19,835 nucleotides of DNA from Bacillota bacterium (GTDB taxonomy: Bacteria > Bacillota > GCA-003054495 > Carboxydocellales > JAJZTU01), in NCBI GenBank assembly GCA_021848765.1, contig JAJZTU010000028.1, positions 1 through 19,835 of the forward strand, written 5' to 3'. The notes under the pieces are model-generated. The model worked only from the letters and a program-made list of their open reading frames with translations. It was not told the origin of the DNA and did not search any database. Position numbers and translations under genes: made by a program. Positions within the stretch are counted from its first letter, which is position 1; the number at the start of each line of letters is the position of its first letter. Positions 1-7,543 of this stretch are shown piece by piece.

Positions 1-177
1 GAGTTTAAAGCAGATATCTTTGGATTTGGGGATATTATCCACCGGAAGTACCCAAAAGAATGGCACAAAATCGCGAACCGGTGGGAGGAGATTTATCCGG
101 AAACAGAGGTCAGCCTGGAAGTCAGCGCAAAAATCCGTCGTACCGGCATGCTGGGGGAAAAGCTAATTATCAAGTAA
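1..177 (+). CDS. Ger(x)C family spore germination protein, C-terminal fragment
   Basis: Reading frame 1 is open from the first base to TAA at 175-177, giving the last 58 residues of a protein whose start lies outside the window. The tail contains ADIFGFGDIIHRKYPKEW, a later W-EEIYPE segment and a final IRRTGMLGEK. This is the characteristic C-terminus of GerAC/GerBC-type (Ger(x)C) lipoproteins. In that family the protein is an outer-leaflet lipoprotein subunit of a nutrient germinant receptor in the spore inner membrane. The match is by remembered family motifs. The fragment implies that the organism makes endospores. The lipobox and N-terminal domain cannot be seen here. The next gene (ku) starts 57 bases downstream on the same strand, but a functional link is not expected. 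Confidence 0.82.
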   Translation, partial: EFKADIFGFGDIIHRKYPKEWHKIANRWEEIYPETEVSLEVSAKIRRTGMLGEKLIIK

Positions 178-234
178 GTTTCAGGCAATAATACTAGAAG
201 GAGCTACTCATTGCTTCCAGGGGAGTGAACATTT

Positions 235-1023
235 ATGCGCAGCATGTGGAAAGGGGCCATCAGCTTCGGCCTGGTAAACATACCTGTGAAACTCTACACA
301 GCTACCGAGAAAAAGGATATTAAGTTTAATTACCTGCACTCAGTCTGCAAAACCCCGGTTCAGTATCAAAAGGTCTGCCCTGCTTGTCAACGGGAGGTGC
401 CTATGGAGGAGATTGTCCGGGGATATGAGTACCAAAAAGGCAAATATGTAATTATCGCTGAAGAGGACCTGGAAAACCTCCCGGCTGCCACTACCCGGGC
501 GGTGGAAATCCTGGACTTCGTCGACCTGGCGGAAATTGATCCCCTCTACTACGATAAATCTTACTACCTGGCCCCCAATGACGGGGGTCAGAAGGCCTAT
601 GCCCTGCTCAAAAAAGCCATGGAAGACACCGGCAAAATCGCTATTGCCAAGGTAGTAATCCGCTCCAAACAGTCCCTGGCCGCCATCAGAGTACATGAGG
701 ACGCCCTGGTTATGGAGACCATGTTCTTTCCGGAGGAAATCCGTTCTGCTAAGCTCCTGCCTGAGCTGAATTACAAAGCAGACCTCCATGACAATGAACT
801 CAAGATGGCTATCAGCCTGATCAATAACCTGGCTGCCTCTTTTGAGCCGGAAAAATATACTGACGAGTACCGGGCAGCCCTAATGGAAGTTATCCAAGCC
901 AAAATTGCCGGCGAGGAAGTTACCGTGCCCGCCCAGGCTCCGGCCGGCAAGGTTGTCGACCTCATGGAAGCCTTAAAGGCCAGTATCCAATTAGCCAAAA
1001 CGGAAAAGTCCAAAACGGGGTAG
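235..1023 (+). CDS. ku: Ku homodimeric DNA end-binding protein
   Basis: This 262-residue protein opens with RSMWKGAISFGLVNIPVKLY, the highly conserved start of bacterial Ku. In the family Ku is a homodimeric ring that threads onto broken DNA ends and recruits LigD for non-homologous end joining. Length fits a minimal bacterial Ku: a core of about 200 residues plus a short lysine-containing C-terminal extension (AKTEKSKTG). A CxxC pair (CPAC, about residues 48-51) lies in the barrel region; some Ku proteins have cysteines here, and zinc binding is only a possibility. The ATG at 235 follows an AGGGGAGTG ribosome binding site at a suitable distance. The two ligD-type genes follow within 27 and 32 bases, forming one NHEJ operon that may act in spores or after desiccation (inference). 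Confidence 0.95.
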   Translation: MRSMWKGAISFGLVNIPVKLYTATEKKDIKFNYLHSVCKTPVQYQKVCPACQREVPMEEIVRGYEYQKGKYVIIAEEDLENLPAATTRAVEILDFVDLAEIDPLYYDKSYYLAPNDGGQKAYALLKKAMEDTGKIAIAKVVIRSKQSLAAIRVHEDALVMETMFFPEEIRSAKLLPELNYKADLHDNELKMAISLINNLAASFEPEKYTDEYRAALMEVIQAKIAGEEVTVPAQAPAGKVVDLMEALKASIQLAKTEKSKTG

Positions 1024-1050
1024 CGGAAACCCCACGGAGGAGGTGCTTTC

Positions 1051-2007
1051 ATGGCAAAACCATCCCCCAAACTCCCCCTGCTGAAGCCTATGCTGGCTAT
1101 AACCGGGGAGCCCTTTGATTCTCCGGACTTCCTCTTTGAGGTCAAGTGGGACGGAATCCGCTGCCTGGCCTATCTTACCGGGGAGACGGTACTATACAGC
1201 CGCAACGGCAATGACCTGACTTACCGTTACCCGGAACTGGCAGGCCTGCACCGGGAAGTCACCGGGGGGCCGATGATCCTGGACGGGGAAATTGTGGTCT
1301 TTGAAGGGGATAAGCCATCCTTTCACCGGCTGCTGGCCAGGGACAGGCTGCATAATAACTTCCGGATTCGCCAGGCTGCAGCCACTTACCCTGCGGTCCT
1401 GATGGTCTTTGACCTTTTGTACTACAAAGGAGAAAGTCAGATGGGCCTGCCCCTTAAGGCTAGAAAACAGTTGCTGGCCGACCTGCCGGTATCCTGCCCA
1501 AACCTCAGGCTGAGCGAATATATCCTCAAGGATGGGGTGGAATTCTATCAGGCTGTCTGCCGGCTGGAACTGGAAGGCATGATAGCCAAACAACTGGACA
1601 GCCTGTACTTCCCCGGGAAACGTTCCCACTGCTGGCACAAGATTAAGCGTATTTTTGAAGAAGACCTGGTTATCTGCGGCTATACCAGAGGCAAGGGCCG
1701 CCGGCAGAGCCTGGGTTCGCTGATCTTAGGAGGCTATCAGGGTGATAGGCTGGTCTATGCCGGGCTGGTCGGGTCGGGGCTCAGCGAGGAGGGCATACAG
1801 GAAATTCAACAACTTCTGCAGCCGCTGAAAAGAGAGCAGAGCCCCCTGGACCACTTTCCTACCCTCCCGCAAGCAGAATGGGTGGCGCCCGAATTAGTGT
1901 GTACAGTGAAATTCCTGGAGCGGACGAATAGTGGGGAAATCCGGCACAGCAGCTTCAATGGGCTTAGATTTGACAAAGAACCGGAGGAATGCCGCCTGTC
2001 CCAGTAG
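1051..2007 (+). CDS. ligD: ATP-dependent DNA ligase, LigD ligase-domain type (stand-alone)
   Basis: This 318-residue protein seals nicks during Ku-dependent end joining. The nucleotidyltransferase motif I is FEVKWDGIR with the AMP-accepting lysine at about residue 32. Further ligase motifs are LDGEIVVF (about 75-82), EGMIAK (motif IV) and CWHKIK (motif V). A C-terminal OB-fold follows, starting near VICGYTRGKGRRQSLGSLILG. The protein contains only the ligase module: there is no phosphoesterase or polymerase domain, unlike the three-domain LigD of Pseudomonas or Mycobacterium. The ATG is preceded by CGGAGGAGGTG. It lies 27 bases after ku and just ahead of the polymerase gene, so the LigD activities are encoded as separate proteins. 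Confidence 0.94.
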   Translation: MAKPSPKLPLLKPMLAITGEPFDSPDFLFEVKWDGIRCLAYLTGETVLYSRNGNDLTYRYPELAGLHREVTGGPMILDGEIVVFEGDKPSFHRLLARDRLHNNFRIRQAAATYPAVLMVFDLLYYKGESQMGLPLKARKQLLADLPVSCPNLRLSEYILKDGVEFYQAVCRLELEGMIAKQLDSLYFPGKRSHCWHKIKRIFEEDLVICGYTRGKGRRQSLGSLILGGYQGDRLVYAGLVGSGLSEEGIQEIQQLLQPLKREQSPLDHFPTLPQAEWVAPELVCTVKFLERTNSGEIRHSSFNGLRFDKEPEECRLSQ

Positions 2008-2039
2008 TGGATTAGTCTTTGAACGATGGAGTTGAGCCA

Positions 2040-2942
2040 ATGGATAAAATTGTCGAAGTTGACGGCCGGGAATTAAAGCTGACCAATCTTGATAAACAAT
2101 TCTGGCCTGAAGGATATACCAAAGGGGACCTCCTGGCGTACTATGCCCAGGTGGCCCCCATTATGCTGCCCTATATGCAAAATCGTCCCCTGACCATGAA
2201 ACGCTATCCTGACGGGATTACAGGCCATTATTTCTACCAGAAGGATTGCCCGGAATATGCCCCGGAGTGGCTTAAAACCGCGCCAATCGCTTCCGACAGC
2301 CAGGATAAAATTGTTAACTATGTACTGGTTGAAGACCAGGCTTCCCTGCTGTGGGTTGTTAATCAAGGCTGTATTGAAATCCATTGCCCCCTCTCCACAG
2401 TAGAGAGCCTCCATGTTCCCGATTTGGCCATCTTTGACCTGGACCCTGCGTCCCCGGCTGGCTTTGACGATACCATTGACCTGGCCCTGCTCATCAAGGG
2501 CGCTGTGCAGGAATTTGGCCTACAGGTATTTCCCAAAATTTCAGGGGCCACCGGGCTGCACATTCTTCTACCGTTAAATCCGGTCCACACCTATGCAGAA
2601 GTTAGGACAGCCCTGCGCTTCATCTGTGAACTGATTGTCCAACATCATCCCCGGAAAGCCACCCTGGAGCACCGGGTAAAGGACCGGACCGGCAGAGTTT
2701 ACCTGGACTACCTGCAGAATGCCTGGGGCAAGAATATGGCCTGGGTGTACAGCCTGCGGCCGGAGCCCGGCGCCCCGGTATCCTGCCCCCTTAGCTGGGA
2801 GGAACTGGAGCAAGGCCTGTTAAAACCAGGGGATATCCATATCGCCAATCTGGCCGAACGCATCGGGAAGGTGGGTGACCTCTTTGCCGGAATGCCGGAC
2901 CTTAAGCAGGAGCTTAAGCCAATCTTGGATTTGGTGAACTGA
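2040..2942 (+). CDS. ligD: LigD-type NHEJ polymerase/primase (stand-alone PolDom)
   Basis: A stand-alone archaeo-eukaryotic primase-type polymerase domain, which fills gaps and adds ribonucleotides at double-strand breaks in the family. Visible hallmarks are LTNLDKQFWPEGYTKGDLL near the N-terminus, the metal-binding FDLDP in AIFDLDPASP, SGATGLHILLPL (the family usually has SG-KGLH), and the C-terminal DYLQNAWGK followed by YSLRPEPGAPVSCPLSWEEL. The ATG at 2040 is preferred over an in-frame TTG at 2019, because a GGAG sits about 8 bases before the ATG and homologues begin at MDKIVEVDG. This start gives 300 residues. It is the third gene of the operon; only 39 bases separate its stop from the convergent rloB. 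Confidence 0.93.
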   Translation: MDKIVEVDGRELKLTNLDKQFWPEGYTKGDLLAYYAQVAPIMLPYMQNRPLTMKRYPDGITGHYFYQKDCPEYAPEWLKTAPIASDSQDKIVNYVLVEDQASLLWVVNQGCIEIHCPLSTVESLHVPDLAIFDLDPASPAGFDDTIDLALLIKGAVQEFGLQVFPKISGATGLHILLPLNPVHTYAEVRTALRFICELIVQHHPRKATLEHRVKDRTGRVYLDYLQNAWGKNMAWVYSLRPEPGAPVSCPLSWEELEQGLLKPGDIHIANLAERIGKVGDLFAGMPDLKQELKPILDLVN

Positions 2943-2981
2943 AGCGTTCAATCAAAAGTAAACACCCCCCATTCAGATTCC

Positions 2982-3607
2982 TTACCGCACCCATTTGTTT
3001 AGCTCTTTGACCAATACGTGGATAGTAGTTGAAGGATTGTTATTCACTGGGTCGATATCAGGGTATTGTGATAGAAGTCGCTCAGCATTTCTTATCGCTA
3101 TGTCTTGTTTTTCTACTAGTTCATCAAACATTGTCTGGCAGTTTTTTTGGTACTTAAAACCTAGTAGGCCATCTAGCTTTGTAATGTAATCGTCTCTTGA
3201 TATAGCTGATTCGTAATAATGGAAATGCAGCAAATACCACAATTCAAATGCTTCGTTTGAATAAGCTGTGTTAATACTATGTTGCCTTGCCAAGGTGAGT
3301 GCGTTATTAAAGTTAGCGACAGGAAATGAATCTCTGTCAAAAACACACCAAACTTGATTAAAGGGTTCTTTCTCCTTTTGAGCGTCTCTTTTTAACTGAA
3401 TTGCATACTGTACAAGGCTATCGGTATTGTAACCAGTTCCAACTACCTTTACATTGGTTAAACGGAAACCCTCGAAATACCTTGGTTCTGTTTTTGAACC
3501 TTCACATACAATCAATAGTCTTTCTCTAGGATCTCTAAAGCTTGTCCTTCTCTTATAATTTTTCTCCGCACTTGATCGTCTTTTTTAAATATGTCGTCGC
3601 TCCCCAT
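2982..3607 (-). pseudogene. rloB: RloB/AbiLii-family protein, interrupted by a -1 frameshift
   Basis: RloB-family partner of the upstream RloA ATPase; Pfam groups RloB with AbiLii, half of the AbiL phage abortive-infection system. ATG at 3607-3605 lies 2 bases after the rloA stop and follows an AGGAGG. That frame reads MGSDDIFKK, typical of RloB N-termini, then terminates at 3512. The remainder, KRRSSAEKNYKRRTSFRDPR and then ERLLIVCEGSKTEPRYF, is in the -1 frame. The switch falls at an A6 run (minus strand 3586-3581); one extra A would restore 208 residues. Toprim-like features are CEGSKTEPRYF (E36) and VFDRDSF (D91, D93) in the restored numbering. Options are a genuine mutation, transcriptional or ribosomal slippage at the A run, or a sequencing error. 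Alternatively translation begins at TTG 3515, giving 177 residues and losing the basic N-terminus, but no good ribosome binding site supports that. Confidence 0.8.
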
Positions 3608-3609
3608 TA

Positions 3610-4869
3610 CTATTTTGTATCCTCCTGGTTAATATTGAAATCTAAGTCTCCAACAAAAGGTATAGCTCCATATTTACCTATTAGGTAATCTTTCTCAAAA
3701 GACGAATCGTTTCTAACCTTTTGGTACTCTACCAAAGAATAGAGGTCAGTAGCACCATAACGGTCTTTTTCGGTAAACCAAATCTGATCTCTTCTAAAAA
3801 TTTTTCTACTCAATAGGTTTGTATCGTGCGTGTTAATAATTAGTTGGGCGTTGTTTGGGTTCTTGTCAACTGAATTAAAAAGGCCAACAATAAATCGTGT
3901 TAACAAGGTATGCAACCTAGAATCAAATTCATCAACAATTAAAATACTACCTTTTTGTAACGTATCAATTATAGGCCCTAACAAAGAAAAAAGTTTTTCG
4001 GTACCTCGAGATTCATGTTTGGTTAGTTGAAATTCTTCTAGTTCAATAAATTTGTTATTTGGACTGTATTTTTTGTGAAATGTGCTTATATTGGTCACTG
4101 TGTGGTCGAACTGCCATTCCTCATTTTTACCTGGTACTATTTCAAAACCGAGTTTAATTTTATTTTTGATTTTTACATCCTCTATTCCCGAATCCGCCAT
4201 TCTAATAAGATTTATGAAAGTATTTTTAAGGTTTTTGTTTTCTAAGATGCTTGTTGTAATATCTCTATAAGAATCCGTTAAACCGGAAATGTTAAATAGC
4301 TCACCAAACCATTTGACTATTGACGTGGCAATTTCTCCGTTAAATTGTGAAACTACAGAAACAAAAAGGGCATTGTTTCTAGTCTTTTCAAATAAATTTT
4401 TACCCTCTTTAAAATGATCAGAAATACTATAAGTACTACCGTTTCTCTCGAACAACTGGATTTCCTGGTTCTTTGGAGTAAAATACAACCACTCTCTAAC
4501 AACTTCTAACTTGTTAACTTCAAATCCGTAACGATACAACACATTATTCTGAACTAAAACAATTTCAAAAAAACTTGGTTTATTAATGGTCTCTGTACTT
4601 AACCTGAAGCTTTCAACATCAATTTTTTCACCAATTTGGTATCCTTTTGAGGAGTTGAGTACAAACTCGGTCATAAAAGCCATAGCGCTAAAAAGGTTAC
4701 TTTTACCACTTGCATTAGCACCATAGACAACAGCGCTTTTTAGAAGCTTTAACTTTTTCGTTTCGAAGAGGTGTGTGTCCTTATGTTCTTTTATCCCTGA
4801 TGCAACCAAACTAAATGTTACGACATTTTTAAACGATAAATAGTTTCCTACACTAAACTCAACTAACAT
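3610..4869 (-). CDS. rloA: RloA/AbiLi-type AAA_15/21 family ATPase
   Basis: A 419-residue ATPase with SMC/ABC-like organisation. The N-terminus is MLVEFSVGNYLSFKN, a standard opening for the AAA_15 family. Walker A is GANASGKS (50-57), a signature-like segment HESRGTEKLFSLL lies at 285-297, Walker B is ILIVDEFDSRLH (309-320, with D313 and E314), and an H-loop INTHD is at 345-349. The C-terminal GKYGAIPF is typical of RloA. In the family it partners RloB, probably as the phage-sensing or energy module of an abortive-infection defence pair. The ATG follows CTGGAGGTTTAAC. The gene is markedly AT-rich compared with the NHEJ and rib genes on either side, which suggests horizontal acquisition. All ATPase motifs are intact. 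Confidence 0.87.
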   Translation of the reverse strand: MLVEFSVGNYLSFKNVVTFSLVASGIKEHKDTHLFETKKLKLLKSAVVYGANASGKSNLFSAMAFMTEFVLNSSKGYQIGEKIDVESFRLSTETINKPSFFEIVLVQNNVLYRYGFEVNKLEVVREWLYFTPKNQEIQLFERNGSTYSISDHFKEGKNLFEKTRNNALFVSVVSQFNGEIATSIVKWFGELFNISGLTDSYRDITTSILENKNLKNTFINLIRMADSGIEDVKIKNKIKLGFEIVPGKNEEWQFDHTVTNISTFHKKYSPNNKFIELEEFQLTKHESRGTEKLFSLLGPIIDTLQKGSILIVDEFDSRLHTLLTRFIVGLFNSVDKNPNNAQLIINTHDTNLLSRKIFRRDQIWFTEKDRYGATDLYSLVEYQKVRNDSSFEKDYLIGKYGAIPFVGDLDFNINQEDTK

Positions 4870-4900
4870 GTTAAACCTCCAGAATTGATAATTTACTAGT

Positions 4901-4906
4901 ATTATA
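4901..4906 (-). promoter_or_regulatory. Candidate -10 box for rloA
   Basis: On the minus strand a perfect TATAAT lies 32 bases upstream of the rloA ATG, within AT-rich DNA. A convincing -35 is not visible at 16-18 bases; the hexamer there, TTTATT, is weak. Position and the following CTGGAGG ribosome binding site make this the most likely start of the rloA-rloB transcript. Confidence 0.4.
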
Positions 4907-5082
4907 AACCTTTTTTAATTCCAAATAAACATTTTTGTGAAGATTTCTCATAATACAACAAAATACAAATGTTTTTTATGAAAAATCAGGCTGTTTTGTG
5001 AAAAAAACGCACAAATAAGACGCGATATTTCGTCTAACAGGCCGATTACCGGCTCCGCTGTGCTCCGGCCTAACTCGCTGGC

Positions 5083-5121
5083 AAAAACAAAGCCCACATC
5101 TTCAACACAAAGATGTGAGCT
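5083..5121 (-). terminator. Intrinsic terminator of the rib operon
   Basis: Read on the minus strand, AGCTCACATCTT and AAGATGTGGGCT form a 12-pair stem (one G-U) around a 7-base loop, followed directly by TTGTTTTT. It begins 32 bases after the ribH stop. This closes the riboflavin transcript before the rloA region. Confidence 0.85.
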
Positions 5122-5152
5122 ATTAATCATTTTTAGAGATTCTTAAATACTG

Positions 5153-5617
5153 CTACTCCCAGGTTTTTAAAAGGTTGGCCATTTCAATAGCGGCAGCCGC
5201 AGCCTCCCATCCCTTGTTGCCTGCTTTGCTGCCCGCCCGCTCAATGGCCTGTTCAATGTTATCGGTGGTGAGCACTCCGAAAATTGTAGGTACTCCGGTA
5301 TCCAGGCCAATCTTGGCCACACCTTTGGAAACTTCGGCACAAACATAATCAAAGTGCGGGGTTGAACCCCGGATTACCGCCCCCAGGCAGATCACCCCGT
5401 CATACTTTCCGCTTTTGGCCATTTTCTGGGCCACCAGGGGAATCTCAAAAGCCCCGGGAACCCAGGCCACCTCTACATCCTTATCCTCCACATCATGACG
5501 CTTCAGAGAGTCTAAAGCCCCCCCCAGGAGTTTACCGGTGATAAACTCATTAAACCGGCCTGCCACAATCCCAAAGCGCAGGCCTTTACCGACTAACTTG
5601 CCTTCATATAGCTTCAC
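5153..5617 (-). CDS. ribH: 6,7-dimethyl-8-ribityllumazine synthase
   Basis: The 154-residue beta subunit of riboflavin synthase condenses 5-amino-6-ribitylaminouracil with 3,4-dihydroxy-2-butanone 4-phosphate to give lumazine. Recognisable segments are GIVAGRFNEFIT, the substrate-binding VPGAFEIPLVAQK, GAVIRGSTPHFDYV with the catalytic histidine, and a C-terminal GNKGWEAAAAAIEM. Length is normal for the icosahedral family. The start is GTG at 5617-5615, chosen because GGGAGG lies 7 bases upstream and the N-terminus MKLYEGKLVG matches the family. It is the last gene of the rib operon, 36 bases after ribBA, and is followed by the terminator at 5083-5121. Confidence 0.97.
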   Translation of the reverse strand: MKLYEGKLVGKGLRFGIVAGRFNEFITGKLLGGALDSLKRHDVEDKDVEVAWVPGAFEIPLVAQKMAKSGKYDGVICLGAVIRGSTPHFDYVCAEVSKGVAKIGLDTGVPTIFGVLTTDNIEQAIERAGSKAGNKGWEAAAAAIEMANLLKTWE

Positions 5618-5653
5618 GTCACTGCCTCCCTTTGCAATTTGCTTATTGCTTTT

Positions 5654-6853
5654 TTACTTAAAGGACAGCAAGTGTCCCAGTTTTTCCTTCTTGGTACTGA
5701 GGTAAAACTCGTTGCTTTCACAAGGCTGGATCTCCAAAGGCACCCGTTCCACAATCTCCAGGCCATATCCCTCCAAACCCCGGACTTTTTTAGGGTTATT
5801 GGTCAATAACCTGATCTTCTTCAGCCCCAGGTCGGCCAGTATCTGGGCCCCGATTCCGTAATCCCTGAGGTCGGCTGCAAAGCCCAAAGCTTCATTGGCT
5901 TCCACGGTATCTGCACCCTGTTCCTGCAGCTTATAGGCCTTGATCTTATTCTTCAAGCCAATACCCCGGCCCTCCTGGCGCATGTAAAGGAGTACCCCGG
6001 TGCCCTCCTTCTCAATCTGGCGCATGGCTGCAGCCAGTTGGTCCCCGCAGTCACAGCGTCCCGACCCCAGAACATCGCCGGTCAAACACTCGGAATGAAC
6101 CCTCACCAACACACTGCCCGCCTTTTCCAGGTCACCCTTGTGAACCGCCAGATGGGTCTGCCCGTCCAAAATGCTTTCATAGGCAGTAGCCATAAAGTCT
6201 CCGAACTTGGTGGGCAGATGAATAGTTTCCACCCGCTGGACCAATTTTTCGTGTTTCCTCCGGTATTGAATAAGGTCAGCGATGGTTACAATCTTCAACC
6301 CGTGTTTTTGGGCAAACTCCAACAGCTCGGGAACCCTGGCCATAGTGCCGTCTTCTTTCATAATTTCACAGATTACCCCAGCCGGCATCAGGCCGGCTAA
6401 CCGGGCGAAATCAACGGCTGCCTCCGTATGCCCTGCCCTGCGCAGCACCCCGCCATCTTTGGCCCGCAAGGGGAAAACGTGTCCCGGTCGCCGCAAGTCT
6501 GAGGGCTTGGTTGCCGGGTCTAAAACCGCCTTGACGGTAGCCGCCCGCTCATGAGCGGATATGCCCGTGGTAGTGGACTTATGATCGATGGATACTGTAA
6601 AAGCAGTTCCATGGGGGTCAGTATTATCAGTTACCATAGGCGGCAAATCTAAACTGACCGCCCGCTCTCCCGGGATCGGCAGGCAAATCAGCCCCCTGCC
6701 GTGAACAGCCATAAAGTTAATAGCCTCGGCAGTGGCTTTTTCCGCTGCCATTACCAGGTCACCTTCGTTTTCTCTATCCTCGTCATCCACCACTACCAGC
6801 ATCTTTCCCGCCCGGATGTCGGCAATGGCCTCCTCAATAGTATTAAACTTCAT
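5654..6853 (-). CDS. ribBA: Bifunctional DHBP synthase / GTP cyclohydrolase II
   Basis: This enzyme makes both riboflavin precursors. The N-terminal half (about residues 1-200) is 3,4-dihydroxy-2-butanone-4-phosphate synthase with the acidic DDEDRENEGDLVMAAE motif and HTEAAVDFARLAG. The C-terminal half (about 205-399) is GTP cyclohydrolase II with the zinc ligands in HSECLTGDVLGSGRCDCGDQL and the catalytic RQEGRGIGL. The second in-frame ATG (6853-6851, MKFNTIEE) is preferred over the first (6859), because the AAGGGG ribosome binding site lies too close to the first. This gives 399 residues, normal for a fused Gram-positive RibBA. It is the third gene of the rib operon. Confidence 0.96.
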   Translation of the reverse strand: MKFNTIEEAIADIRAGKMLVVVDDEDRENEGDLVMAAEKATAEAINFMAVHGRGLICLPIPGERAVSLDLPPMVTDNTDPHGTAFTVSIDHKSTTTGISAHERAATVKAVLDPATKPSDLRRPGHVFPLRAKDGGVLRRAGHTEAAVDFARLAGLMPAGVICEIMKEDGTMARVPELLEFAQKHGLKIVTIADLIQYRRKHEKLVQRVETIHLPTKFGDFMATAYESILDGQTHLAVHKGDLEKAGSVLVRVHSECLTGDVLGSGRCDCGDQLAAAMRQIEKEGTGVLLYMRQEGRGIGLKNKIKAYKLQEQGADTVEANEALGFAADLRDYGIGAQILADLGLKKIRLLTNNPKKVRGLEGYGLEIVERVPLEIQPCESNEFYLSTKKEKLGHLLSFK

Positions 6854-6904
6854 AGTCATCCACCCCTTGTACAGGTATTATTGCCGGTTGGTGAAGCTAC
6901 CGGC

Positions 6905-7543
6905 CTACAAAAATCCGTGCTTGGAAAGAAAGTCGAGATTCAGGTTGCCGGGCCGCTCAAAATGCAGCAAGCGCTCTACATATTTGCCGATAACGTCCCC
7001 TTCCAGGTTCACCCGGTCCCCAATCTTCTTAAAACCGAGGGTGGTTAGCTTGGCGGTATGAGGGATTAAAGAAACGGTAAACCCCCTGGAAGTCACCTCC
7101 ACCACCGTGAGGCTGATTCCGTCAATGGCCACCGACCCTTTGCCCACCACATATTTCAGTACCTGAGGCGGGGCTTCAATCTCGGTAACCACGGCGATAT
7201 CCACCACTTGCTGGCCAATAATGGTACCAACCCCGTCAATATGACCGCTCACCAGGTGACCGCCCAGCCGGCCGCTAAGCCGGAGGGCCCGCTCCAGGTT
7301 CACCCTGTCCCCCGGCCGCAGGCTGCCCAGGTTGGTCTTTCCCAGCGTTTCCGCCATTACATCAGCGGTGAACCAATCTTTGGTGAAGCCGGTAACGGTA
7401 AGGCAAACCCCGTTCACAGCAATGCTGTCCCCCAGCTTAACATCCTGCAGGACCTCCCTGGCTGCAATTTCCAGGAGGGCAGATTTACTTCCCTTCTTGA
7501 GCCCCCTGAGCCGGCCCAGTTCTTCTACAATTCCGGTAAACAT
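6905..7543 (-). CDS. ribE: Riboflavin synthase, alpha subunit
   Basis: This 212-residue enzyme dismutates two lumazine molecules to riboflavin. It begins with the invariant MFTGIVEELG and contains the two tandem lumazine-binding repeats of the family. The first includes GDSIAVNGVCLTV; the second includes GSVAIDGISLTVVEV, with GHLVSGHIDGVGTI between them. The C-terminal FERPGNLNLDFLSKHGFL fits a typical tail. Its ATG lies inside the last codons of ribD (19-base overlap), indicating translational coupling. Transcription depends on the FMN riboswitch upstream of ribD. Confidence 0.96.
   Translation of the reverse strand: MFTGIVEELGRLRGLKKGSKSALLEIAAREVLQDVKLGDSIAVNGVCLTVTGFTKDWFTADVMAETLGKTNLGSLRPGDRVNLERALRLSGRLGGHLVSGHIDGVGTIIGQQVVDIAVVTEIEAPPQVLKYVVGKGSVAIDGISLTVVEVTSRGFTVSLIPHTAKLTTLGFKKIGDRVNLEGDVIGKYVERLLHFERPGNLNLDFLSKHGFL

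Noticed and set aside
3512..3607. Frame-0 31-codon product of rloB as a genuine separate small gene
   Set aside because: Its first nine residues match RloB N-termini and the sequence after the A run is RloB-like only in the -1 frame, so it is better explained as the start of a frameshifted rloB.
4948..5130. 60-codon minus-strand ORF starting MINSSHLC
   Set aside because: Its start lies in the rib terminator stem, it has no ribosome binding site, and I recognise no protein family. Kept only as a low-interest observation.
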